Shown piece by piece: positions 50,067-59,871 of a stretch of DNA of 64,000 nucleotides; position 1 is the first letter of the stretch, and each line of letters starts with the position of its first letter. The translations under genes and the position numbers were made by a program. The DNA comes from Sternotherus odoratus (lineage: Eukaryota; Chordata; Testudines; Kinosternidae). The notes beneath the pieces were generated by a model, which saw nothing but the letters and a program-made list of their open reading frames with translations, had not been told where the DNA came from and did no database searches. The DNA is taken from contig JAVMKO010000002.1 in the NCBI GenBank assembly GCA_032164245.1, positions 90,905,340-90,969,339 on the forward strand, written 5' to 3'.

Positions 50067-51504
50067 CTGAAAATGAAACAGAACTTAGATAGTAGCTTAT
50101 AAATAAAGATTGATGGGAAATGTTTCAAAAGTGAAGTGTTTGCAGCCCAATAGTAAAAAAAAAAAAAAGTTCAAGTTGAGAATGTCAATGTCAAAGTTCT
50201 GCTCTTTCCTAATAACCTGCTCCTTCCAGCATGATGATTTGTAACAGGTGGCTGGGTACATGTGTAGCCATTAGAAACAGGTACTGTAAATTGATTCCTT
50301 GCTGGCAGTTTAATTACCTGCATTTTCTTTAGGAGCAATTTAATCACCCAGAACATAAAAATAAATGTTCATCCGCTTTGTTCATTCTATAGGCCTGCTC
50401 ACTATATTGTAAGATTCCTCTTTCATATGTGAGTTTTGTCTCTCTAGATAGAACAAATGTATTTTTCCAGATGTTCAGAAGAAAAGAGCTTCCTTTGCAG
50501 TACATACCAGATCTACTGAGAACCTGGCACTTGTTTATGTTAGCGTCACTGTATTTCATGGGCATGGATCTTAGCCTCCTCAACTCTATTAAGCCTCCAG
50601 CTTTGATGTGACTCTGAGTCAGAATTTGATACTAGTAGCTGAAGTTAAAAGGCCTGTGTTGACAGAGAAAAGGGACTTTTAAAAACCTTTTCATTTCATT
50701 TTTAACAGATTTATGTTAAAGATCTCCATCTTCACCAGAAAGTGTATACAACGGAAAGATGAAACATTGAAGTCGCCCCTCCTGTACATGTGTGAACATG
50801 AAACATGCAATATACATTGCTGTCATCTAACTTCATGTCTTCAAAAAGGAATGGCTCATGCATGTTGAAAAAATTTGTAAGAATTTCTGAAGTCCTTGTC
50901 CCCTACTTTTATAAACAGATGGCATATTAGCTAGCCAGGGAACAGCTTTGAGTTTAAGAGAGTTTTTATAATTGTTCCATTAGTAACATATTAAAACATC
51001 ACTTCTGTGACAAAAAACCTCAGTATCACTCCTAGGAAAATGGATGTACCTTGGCAACAATTACAAAACTCCAGCAATAAAACAGCAACAGAAACATGGG
51101 GGAGGAATTGATGTTTACTTGATGCTTTCTTGTTTAATTAGTTTTAAATTCAATTGAGAAAATGAAAATAATTACTTCAAAAAATATTGGGTTCTTTATT
51201 ATTACCAACAGTTTTACTGGTGTCAGGAACCTGACATCCATGATCCAGCTAAACACAACCAGGTCCCCCTTCTCACTGGAAGCAGGATGGAGTGTTGGAG
51301 ACTTAGTTCAGTTCAGAGAAGCACCCAAAAACATAGATGCTTAACCTAATCTAATCTGAATCTCTTGAGTATGGAAAAATGGATTGAAAATCCCTTGAGA
51401 AAAGGATCTCTCCAAAGACTGATGGTACCACCAGCTTGCAGATGGAGCTAAAAATTCTGCATGAATGTTTTCTCAACGTATTTGGCATTCATACTTCCAA
51501 CCCC
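50067..51504. other. predicted intron, nothing recognised
   Basis: No repeat or coding segment is recognised apart from a 15-bp poly(A) run just outside, near 50155 upstream of this interval. Confidence 0.45.
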
Positions 51505-51838
51505 GAGAAAAAAATAAGTTCTAACAGTTAAGGCTTTTGATAGTGTCTTGCATGACCATCTCATAAACAAACTAAAGAAATACAACCTAGATGGAGCTAT
51601 AAGATAGATGCATTGCTGGCTGGAAAACTGTTCTCAGAGAGTAGTTATCAGCGGTTCACAGTAAAACTGGAAGGGCATATCAAGTGGGGTCCCAGAGGAA
51701 TAAGTTCTGAGTCTGGTTCTGTTCACTATCTTCATCAATGATTTAGACGGTGGTTTAGAGAGTACACATATAAAGTTTCTGGACAATTCCAGGCTAGGAG
51801 GGCTTATACGTGCTTTGGGGGATAGAATCATGGAGGTG
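51505..51838 (+). mobile_element. degenerate CR1 RT fragment
   Basis: Translation gives KAFDSVLHDHLINKLKKYNL, then a WLENCSQRVVISGS segment, SSGVPEE and LFTIFINDLDGGLEST, which are CR1 RT motifs in the usual order with stops between. It is interrupted at about 51838 by a hAT fragment and resumes at 51999. Confidence 0.8.
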
Positions 51839-51998
51839 GCTTGAGCCCTGCTGTCCCTGGCCCTTCAAAATAGAAGTCAAACTACGCTTATGCCCAAGGC
51901 CCCTGCCCTGAGACCCTCACCTACCCGCACTGGGCCCTGGATTTTTTATTGCATGTCAAAGGGGGGACCTCAGAGAGAAAAAGGTTGAGAACCCCTGG
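51839..51998. mobile_element. hAT fragment nested in the CR1
   Basis: The right end AAAGGTTGAGAACCCCTG is the usual inner-to-outer terminus of a CAGGGGTTCTCAAC-type hAT. The left end is degraded. No clear 8-bp duplication could be read. Confidence 0.55.
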
Positions 51999-52083
51999 TC
52001 TAGATAACACTTAGTCCAGCCTGAGTGCAGGGGACTGGACTAGATGACCTCCCAAGGTCCATTCCCATCCTATGATTCTATGA
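51999..52083 (+). mobile_element. CR1 3' tail
   Basis: GGACTGGACTAGATGACCTC, CCAAGGTCCATTCCCATCC and ATGATTCTATGA form the standard CR1 3' end. It probably belongs to the same copy as 51505-51838, with a deletion between. Confidence 0.8.
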
Positions 52084-52591
52084 GCTTCACTACAAACCGC
52101 AGTTCTATTTTTCCTAAAAATTATACTTTGCATCACTCTCTAGCACATATCCTTTTCCCTCCCTTCATGATAAAGGCTTTCCAGTTGCCGATATAACTGT
52201 ACTGAGCGCAGAGGAGGAGGAGATTCACAAAAGACTTATAATTTTCCAAGCATTGGCATCACTTTGAATCATATAATGTTGCCATCCTAACTCCATCCCA
52301 ATCTTGCCATTGCCACACTTAAAATAAGTGTCTCAAATATTTAGCACTTTAATTTTATTTGCTGTCTGGCCAGTCATATTCTGGAAGAATTCCAGACAAA
52401 GGAGAAAACAGGGCTTGCCTCCTAAAAGACAAATAAACCCCTTAGCATTTCATAGCTGGAATGTTCTTTAGCTCTGTTTCTTGTGGTACATGAAAAATGA
52501 TTGAATGGAGAGGTCACCTTACCCACATAGGTGACCTACTTCAGGTCAGAGGACTGTAGGTGATAAGAAGCCCAACAAAAAGGATACATAC

Positions 52592-52621
52592 GTCTGCTGT
52601 GCATCTTTTTGAGTCTCCTTA
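52592..52621 (-). CDS. predicted 30-nt microexon of the host gene
   Basis: Bounded by the acceptor GTCAGAATTTCAG and the donor GTATGTATCC on the minus strand. Being 30 nt and entering and leaving in phase 2, it adds ten residues (KETQKDAQQ plus two split codons) or can be skipped without changing frame. It lies between predicted exons 56550-56598 and 49916-50066. Microexons of this kind are often tissue-specific, which is inference here. Confidence 0.4.
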
Positions 52622-53007
52622 CTGAAATTCTGACACTGGAATAAGCATGTTAAATACATTATCAAAATGTAACAAGTGGTAAAATATGATACTTTTTATA
52701 GCTCTTTTAATTGACTGCACCTGGTGCTGCTCTGCACCATTTATATTAATACCACAGGTACAGAGTGAAGCCTTCTTAAATTACCAATTAAACAATAAAG
52801 ATGTTTTAAGGAGTAGATGTACTGTACATTAAGGCCAGGCATTTACGGAACTAGATAGCATATAAATCCCAGATGATAAACATCAAAGACATCCAATGAA
52901 CTATATTACATAATCCCTATTTAGCAGCCAGGTTAAAGTAGGTGACATTGTCAGCTGTTGTACCCTTCTCAGCAACCTTCTCCGTCTACTCCTTGAAGGT
53001 GAACTAT

Positions 53008-53010
<3 letters not shown>
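52622..53010. other. predicted intron, nothing recognised
   Basis: AT-rich sequence without recognisable features. Confidence 0.45.

Positions 53011-53087
<77 letters not shown>
53011..53087. repeat. (CA)n microsatellite, about 38 units
   Basis: An uninterrupted CA run. Probably polymorphic. Confidence 0.98.
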
Positions 53088-53088
<1 letters not shown>

Positions 53089-53333
53089 AAATTAAAGACT
53101 ACATTTTGGACCAATTCAATGCCAACTTTCAAAAACTCTTTAAATTTGTTCTACATAGTAACTCTCTACTTCCAACAGACTCATTTGCAATACTACATAT
53201 CACCTCTGAACTGTCTTATATCATGCAGCTACATATGCATCACTTTGCCATTGTCTAGGCTGACCATATTTCCTTGAGACAAAAACGGGACATTGGGATG
53301 GCAAAAACGGGACGGGGTTGGGGCGGGTCTCAC

Positions 53334-53362
53334 CAGATGAAATCGGTGCATTGGCTGCAGAA
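53334..53362 (-). pseudogene. partial second copy of the PKC exon end with splice donor
   Basis: 29 nt reading FCSQCTDFI plus TG, followed by the donor GTGAGACC. It is a tandem duplicate, offset 71 bp, of the 3' end of the exon at 53405-53571. The shared 47-nt stretch differs at about seven positions. This copy keeps Phe-Ile-Trp where conventional PKCs have FIW, closer to the family than the longer copy. Confidence 0.75.
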
Positions 53363-53404
53363 CCTGGGCTGAGGGGCTCTGGGGGGGCTCTAGGGGGGTC
53401 TCAC

Positions 53405-53571
53405 CGGATGAGGTCAGTGCAGTGGCTGCATAACGTGGGCTGCTTGCACAAGCGTGCGGTGACTTTGTGGCTCTTGACCACGTGGATCACCTTCTGGCGC
53501 AGCGCCCCCTTGCGGCAGAACAGCGGCTTGGCCAGGCACTCCAGCTCGGTAGGCGAGGTGACCAGCGCCAT
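53405..53571 (-). pseudogene. PRKCG-like: captured first exon of a conventional protein kinase C (PKC gamma-like)
   Basis: From an ATG in strong context (GTGGGGCCATGGCG) 55 codons plus two bases run to the donor CATCCG/GTGAGACC. The peptide has the PKC pseudosubstrate core CRKGALRQK, then [20 protein letters not shown], which keeps the C1 pattern H-X12-C-X2-C, then TDLI. In conventional PKCs the first coding exon stops at this point, in the Trp codon after CTDFI. The LFC before RKGALRQK and VKSH favour PKC gamma over alpha or beta. Changes of conserved Phe and of Trp to Arg suggest decay. There are no further PKC exons; if unspliced, the frame stops at the next codon. Its location within a transposon indicates gene capture, not the native locus. 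Confidence 0.8.
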
Positions 53572-53639
53572 GGCCCCACCTGGGCCCCCCAGCGCCGGGC
53601 GGGGGGGAGGCAGACGGGGGGGCTGGGGAGGGGATGGAT

Positions 53640-54006
53640 AGAGAAATAAGCAGAACAGGGATGGGGGATGAAGAGGATGGAGGGAGAGAGAGAAGGGGGG
53701 ATGAGGGATGAAGAGGATGGAGGGGACGGAGGGAGAGAAGGCATGAAGGTGAGAAGGGAGAGGATGGATGGATGAGAGAAGAGATGGGGGTAGGGAGCAG
53801 GGGGGATGGAGGAGGCAAGGGACAGCGAGAAGGAGGGATGGAGAGAAGGGCGATGGAAGAGGAGGCAGTGGACGGAGGGAGAGAGAGAAGGGAGGAAGGG
53901 AGGGATGGAGAAGGGGGATGGAGAGAAGGAAGAGAGGGATGGAGGGATAGAGAGAAGGGAGGAAGGAAGGGATGGAGAAGGGGATAGAGAGAAGGGATGG
54001 AGGGAG
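53640..54006. repeat. GA-rich minisatellite
   Basis: Repeated GGAGGGATGGAGAGAAGG-type units of variable length, purine-only on the plus strand. The polypurine tract could form triplex structures. Long frames here on either strand are low-complexity artefacts. Confidence 0.85.
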
Positions 54007-54490
54007 CGAGAGGAGGCAGCGGATGGAGGGAGAGAGCAGGGAGGAAGGGAGGGATGGAGAAGGGGGATGGAGAGAAGGGAGGGATGGAGAGAAGGAGGGA
54101 AGAAGGAGGAATAGTGAGAAGAGGAGGCAGCGGGCGGCGGGCTGAAGCCGACGGCAGAGCGGAGCTATCCGGAGCCGCAGCCGGGGGCCGAGCGCGCCGG
54201 CGGGGGGGGCTGCTGGCCGGGTTTTATGAGACATAATCACATAAATTCAGTTATGTGATTATGTCTCATAAAACCCGGCCGGCAGCCCCCCCCACCCCAG
54301 CGTGCTCGGCCCCCGGCTGCGTCTCCGGACAGCTCCGCTCCGCCGTCGGCTTCAGCCCGCCGCCCGCTGCCTCCTCTTCTCACTATTCCTCCTTCTTCCC
54401 TCCTTCTCTCCATCCCTCCCTTCTCTCCATCCCCCTTCTCCATCCCTCCCTTCCTCCCTGCTCTCTCCCTCCGTCCGCTGCCTCCTCTCC
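54007..54490. repeat. palindrome with about 240-bp arms
   Basis: The left arm 54007-54244 and right arm 54251-54490 are near-identical inverted copies. The innermost 28 bp per arm (54217-54244 and 54251-54278, CCGGGTTTTATGAGACATAA...) are perfect around the 6-nt spacer ATTCAG. The outer arms contain GC-rich and GA-rich sequence with a few mismatches and short length differences (for example near GCGCGCC versus GCACGCT). Confidence 0.93.
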
Positions 54491-54581
54491 CTACCTAAGG
54501 ACTAGTATCAGATGTCAAAATCTCCGATGAGCGCAGTTTGCTCATCGGAGATTTTGACATCTGATACTTGTCCTTAGGTAG
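54491..54581. repeat. hairpin with 42-bp arms
   Basis: Arms 54491-54532 and 54540-54581, beginning CTACCTAAGGAC, are complementary except for one position and enclose the 7-nt loop GCAGTTT. The hairpin directly abuts the larger palindrome. Confidence 0.95.
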
Positions 54582-55260
54582 CAAGATTCTTCACCTGAGC
54601 TCTTGCGAGTCCTGCAAAGAAAGAACCTCCCCCTAGAAAGCAGCTTGGGACCTGCCCCAAAAACGGGACAAAATTGATATTTTTGTCAAAAAGACAGGAC
54701 GGTCCAAAAATATGTAAAAAACGGGACTGTCCCGTTCAAAACGGGACGTATGGTCAACCTACCATTGTCAGACAAACTAAACACGCTGAACTTATAAACG
54801 AAAAGTCATATTCACACCAGAAGAAGTGATACTATATTTTTTAATGGGATGGGACATGACTTGTCACAGCAGAGGGACCCAATTTTCTGAATTCTGCTAG
54901 AACCCAGGCACAGAGATAATTAAGCTAGACAAAGATCTGATGGCACACTTTGCAGCTAGGACCATGCACGCATACATAGTTACTCTGACCGTAGAGAATT
55001 ACAGACTAGTATATGCAATGCGATTAGTATTTTTCTTTTATGGGTCCTTTTTAACTCTTTAATTTTCTTCCAATCTCAATATTTTTAGAGATAAGTAATG
55101 GAAATTCTAAATCCCAGTTTGAATTTTTCTAAAATGCATTTTTGGTTCCTAAGGTCCTCTTCCAGTTGGGAATCAGAAATGATACCATGTAACCAATCAC
55201 AACTAACCAAATATCAAAACTCATAAATACTTGCACTAAACTCTCTGCCAGGAAGTCACA

Positions 55261-55594
55261 GGCCAGGTCTACACTAACCGCTGGATCACCAGGTAGTGAT
55301 TGATCTATTGAGGATCGATTTATCACGTCTTGTCTAGACATAATAAATTGATCCCTGAGCACTCTCCCCATCGACTTCTGCACTCCACTGCCGTGAGAGG
55401 CAGAAGCGGAGTTGATGGGGGAGTGGCAGTGGTCAACTCACTGCCATGAGGATGCCGAGGTAAGTCGACCTAAGATACATCGACTTCAGCTATGCTATTT
55501 GCTATACACTGGGGGGTGGGAGTCGACCTAAGATATGCATAGCTGAAGTTGAGTATCTTAGGTCAACCACCCTCCCCACAGTGTAGACCTGGCC
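55261..55594. mobile_element. MITE with GGCCAGGTCTACACT ends
   Basis: Perfect 15-bp inverted ends GGCCAGGTCTACACT. Inside are ATCGATTTATCACGTC, ATCGACTTCTGCACTCC and GTCGACCTAAGATAC. It is the same family as 58727-59020. ATCGACTTCTG(C/T)ACTCC also occurs in the Harbinger element at 59.6 kb. No clear target duplication. Confidence 0.8.
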
Positions 55595-56549
55595 ATAGTA
55601 ATTCCAGAAATAACACAAGAATGGCCTCTCTCCCCAGTATTTTGGCTCTTTTGCTTCTAATTTTGGTTGCAATTCACAAAAGTGTAGGAAGAAAAATAAT
55701 GAAATTTTACTTTTTCTAGTTCTGCCTAGGTTCACTGTGATTTTCTGAACCAATTATTTCATTCCTTTTTTCAGATATGTGTTTCTTATGTCTCTTATCC
55801 CGGCCAGCCCATGAACTTGGCATAAGCATTTTCATACTACAAAGATAATTACACCAGTCAGGTTATCTTTCCAAACTAAGAAATCCTTGCACATGCAAAA
55901 GCTCTACTGACCTCAATACAAGTATTACCTGAGTAAGAACTGCAAGATACATTCCTTAGGAAAAGAAATCATTATATAGCCATTCCCATTCATTTCCTGG
56001 ATTAAGAGAAAGTTTTACGGTAATATTCTCTATGGCAAGCAGAAATTGATACATTTTCATAAGCACTTTCTCACCTACTAACATCATGTTACTTTGCACG
56101 CTGTCTCTTCTGACAACGATGCTATGAAAAGTCATAGTGCATGCCGGATAAAGCAGACTTTCAGCATTCACACTCCATTAATTAATTCATCACCTAAAAG
56201 CTAAGTATTGATTTTTTAATGGTTTTACAAATCTGTTTAAGTTTCTATGATGTAATTAAGAGGACGTGTGTTTACTGTAAATTATCTAACAAGTACAATG
56301 GCACTGCTCTCAGCAATAACAAATATCCTAGGCTCAAAGCATACAACAGGGAAAATGATTGCTTGAAAATGTTTTCCTACTAATCATTTTTCTTTAAAAC
56401 ACACAGGGTAAGATTATTTTCAAGCTGTATTATTAAAAATTCCCTTATAGTGGTTAAAAAAGGGGGGCTCAGTATTGCTCCCATTAAAGTGAAGGAGCGA
56501 AGACATTGAATTCAATGGTAGAAGGAGCAGGCCATAAAATGAGACATAC
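55595..56549. other. predicted intron, nothing recognised
   Basis: No supported feature. Confidence 0.45.
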
Positions 56550-56598
56550 CTTCCATCTTTCAATTCATAAGAGAAGTCACATTTACCAAAGAAAATAG
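56550..56598 (-). CDS. predicted 49-nt exon of the host gene
   Basis: On the minus strand the segment is bounded by TTTTCAG and by a good donor GGAAG/GTATGTCTC. Entered with one carried base, it reads IFFGKCDFSYELKDG and leaves two bases (AG), which phase-match both 52592-52621 and 49916-50066. An alternative start at ACAAG/TACAATTTG keeps the same frame and adds seven residues; stops lie just before. A 182-nt frame in another register overlaps here but fits no neighbouring exon. The gene is not recognised. Confidence 0.4.
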
Positions 56599-58726
56599 CT
56601 GAAAATGTGTCAAATTGTACTTGTCATCAACAGACAGATAAAGCTCTTTACAAGTCTGAATGTGAGGGATCTGTGATAATTCTATGTAGTTTTCCATCAC
56701 AACAAATATTTGCTTGGGTGTCATTTTGAAATTGTTCCCACAATCACTTGTAATAATTTTTGTTTTGCCTAAAAAGATGGAAGAAATGCAATGCAAGAAC
56801 TACTATCGCACAAACAATCTTTACTGTACTTTTGTTCCTAATTACTAGCAAAAAAAAGCCATAATTCATAAAGGCAGCAACATTTCCATTAAAACAACAC
56901 TGAACAAGAATGGAAACATGACAAACTCCCTCCTCAAATACCTCCTGTCCCCCTTAAAAACTATCATGGCCTTGTGCTTAAGGCACTGGGATGAAACAGT
57001 CTGCCACACACTTAGAGTTGGTAGAATGTTTTTCCCTTAGAATGATTTTCTTACAAAAAATGCCCTTCTTGCAAAATCAAAATTACTCATGAGAAAATTT
57101 CAGTTTTGCCGAAAAATTTCTATTTTCCATCAAGAAAATCAGCATGACAGCTGCCAAGCTGCTTGCTTGGAAGACTCATCAATATCACTTTTTTCCAGTG
57201 AAACTGACAAGAGCTTTTTTAATGGGCTGTCCAGGCTAAGTGCTCTGATTCTGTTTCCCCACCCGTTCTAGGGACAGAGTGACACAGAACCAGGGCACTC
57301 AGCCTCCCTGACAGCTCAAAGAGATGGAGAGGCAGAGTGGGAGGTGGGGAGCCAGAGCAACCAGGTTCTCTACCACTCCAGCTCCCATATGGGAGTGAGT
57401 AGTGGAGATAGCTGTTTGGTTCTGAAATAAGAAACTAGGCATGCAAGGAATTACAGTGAAAAAATAAACTGGCTGAAAATAGTGATACTGAAAAAAACAA
57501 GGTTGGGAAGGTTTAGAAGGTCCTGACCTTTGACCCATCCCCCAACCTGGGAGCACATCCTGGAGGCTGCTTTCTCTGCTAATCTTCAGCCTTTCAATAA
57601 ATGTGGAGGGGGATGCAGGGAGGAATCTATCCATTCTGTAAGTCTATGGCCAAAATGCAGAGGGCATATTTTATTTTACAGTGAACTCCAGAGGGAGGGC
57701 TGCAACACTTCTGTTGAGAACAGTTACTGCTATTACTCAGTTTTCAAATGACATCCGACTGTTAATGGGAGAAGGGAGGATACCTGAAGCTACTCATCAT
57801 GCAGAGATAAAACAGTGGCAGAATAATCCAGCTATGTCTTTTTTAATGTTAATTAGCAGCAGAGCTTAGTTGGGTATTTTAATTAAAAATTCATTGGGTT
57901 TTATACTTCCTTGTAAAAATGTTGAAACACTTCTAAATATTTAACAACAGGATGTAAAAAGATATTTGTCTTAATTTCATATTTTGGTTTAAGCAGCAAC
58001 CTCACGAATTTTATACTAATCTACACATTTTGGTAAGTATAAGGAGAGAAGTTTGCATAATGAATGTTCTAAAGAGGCTTGTACAGCTTATTAAAATAAG
58101 TCTTTTTTCATTAACTTAATGTTCTATGACTACTATACTATGGAAGCAAAATACAAGGTGCTTTTAGCACTAGTAAGTACTGACAGGGAACATTTCAATA
58201 TGCTTAGTCCATACCCTTAATGAGTCTGGGAAGTCACTGGTTATCTGAAAACTCTAATATGTGATGACCAGAACATCAAAAAACATGGAGATAATTAACC
58301 CTTTCATTTTTCACCACACTATGCAAAGCACACATCTAATAATTATTGAACCGTGCCTGGATAGGGACTAAACCAGAATCCGTGTGAATATACTTTGGGA
58401 TAATGAGGCCATGGGCATAAACATATAACAATTAACCCTTCACTTCTTGAGTTACTACAAGATGTGATCCACATGAGCTGCTGCATTCCCACATGAGCTG
58501 CCTATAAATTGCAATATATTGTTGCTACAAACATTCTAGACTGCAGTGAACCCAGAGCGGGTGTCTTATACATGCAGACTAATAATGAATAATAACTATT
58601 TTGAATTAAAACAGTGGCCCTCCAATTGATTTTCTGCAAAAAGGTAAGATGGCTTATATGATGATTTATTTGCTGTTTGATCACTAGTGTTTCTTGCATG
58701 TTAAGAAGATCCAAGTGGTTTCTAAA
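56599..58726. other. predicted intron, nothing recognised
   Basis: No repeat family or coding segment is recognised, apart from the overlapping 182-nt frame discussed with the 49-nt exon. Confidence 0.45.
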
Positions 58727-59020
58727 GCCTTGTCTACACTACCGGCTGGATTGACGGGTAGAGATCGATCTATTGGGGATCGATTTATCACGTCTCATCA
58801 GGACGCGATAAATCAATACCCAGAGGCACTCCTGTTGACTCCAGAACTCCAGCTCGCCCAAAGGCTCAAGGCAGAGTCGACGGGGGAGCCCGCTGCTGCC
58901 CGCTGCCGCCATGAGGACGGCAGGTAAGTCAACCTAAGATGTATCGACTTCAGCTACGCTATTCACGTAGCTGAAGTTTCGTATCTTAGGCTGACCCTCC
59001 CCACTAGTGTAGACCAGGCC
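58727..59020. mobile_element. MITE with GCC(T/A)GGTCTACACTA ends
   Basis: Left end GCCTTGTCTACACTAC and right end CTAGTGTAGACCAGGCC are inverted. Shared with 55261: GATCGATTTATCACGTCTC, AGTCGACGGGGGAG and ATCGACTTCAGCTACG. A hairpin ACTTCAGCTACG...CGTAGCTGAAGT lies near the right end. Confidence 0.8.
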
Positions 59021-59216
59021 AATGAAATTCATCGAAAGAGTAATTCTAAAACATTTTAAATTTTCTTTTAGAACATACTTCTCCACCCATCCCTCAGATA
59101 AGCCCTTATGAAAATGTAGCAAGTATTCAGAGAACAAAACAACCATGAGCTACAAAATATACATGTCATGAAATTGCCTGAGAATAAATGGACTTTGAGT
59201 TTCTGTACTCACTTAC

Positions 59217-59276
59217 TTTCCTCAAGGAGATCTGCAAATACAGTTTGTGGAGTAGTGGCTTTTGTTATATGGGGAC
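59217..59276 (-). CDS. predicted 60-nt exon of the host gene
   Basis: The acceptor TTTTTAAATCTCAG and the near-ideal donor AAA/GTAAGTGAG bound 60 nt. Only one frame is open: two bases complete a codon, then PHITKATTPQTVFADLLEE and one base remains. That exit phase matches the entry of 56550-56598. The next exon upstream is not in the window; it could lie beyond 64000, past the Harbinger insertion. The gene is not recognised. Confidence 0.45.
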
Positions 59277-59871
59277 CTGAGATTTAAAAATAATACTACA
59301 TTGGGGGGGGGGGTTGTTTTTAGATTCGGTTGCACTAAGTCACGTTTTCAAACTTTCCTCCACAAACATAGGGCTGGAAACTCACTTTTTAAAAGTATAA
59401 CTATTTCAATTTTCATGTAATCACACAACTCCAAAAAGCTGGAGTTTAAGAAAAATATCAAATACTGCAAGACTTGGAATAAGACCACAAGAGTTGACAA
59501 CACTACAGGCTGGTCCCCACTACGACTTAATGTCGACTTTAGCAACGTTAAGTCGACATAAACCTGTACCCGTCCTCACACGGACACCATTTGCGTCGAT
59601 TTAAAGGGCCCTCAAAATCGACTTCTGTACTCCTCCCTAACGAGAGGAGTAGCACTGAAATCGACCTCTCTAGGTCGATTGTGGACTAGTGAGGACGCAT
59701 GGGACGTTATTGGCCTCCAGAGGCTGTCCCACAATGCTCCATTCTGACCACTCTGGACTGCCTCACTGCTCCACTGTGACCGCTCTGGACAGCACTCTCA
59801 ACTAGCTGCTCCGGCCAGGTAGACAGGAAAAGACGCGGGAACATTTGAATAGCATTTCCTGTTTGGTCAGC

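Larger units (their letters stand above)
53258..54759. mobile_element. TA-flanked composite transposon with captured gene exon and palindromes
   Basis: TA stands at 53256-53257 and 54760-54761. The ends GGCTGACCATATTTCC and (complement of right) GGTTGACCATACGTCC are inverted, and both lead into CGGGAC motifs (AAAAACGGGAC; ACGGGACTGTCCCGTT). The small element at 45035 is a relative. Inside, from left to right: GC-rich sequence with a PKC-like exon (minus strand), a GA-rich minisatellite, a very large palindrome, a second hairpin and a CGGGAC-rich right end. No transposase is present. The GC and CpG content differs sharply from the AT-rich surroundings. Confidence 0.8.

Noticed and set aside
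53405..54240. 279-codon minus-strand frame as one protein
   Set aside because: Only the last 55 codons resemble a protein. The rest is Ser/Pro/Leu low complexity from the GA-rich minisatellite and palindrome, upstream of a well-placed ATG.
56587..56768. 182-nt minus-strand frame with AG and GT borders reading MTPKQIFVVMENYIELSQ and NLTHFQLFSL
   Set aside because: It exits in phase 0, which does not fit the downstream exon candidates. Extending to the better donor at 56549 meets a stop. The alternative 49-nt exon in another frame fits its neighbours.
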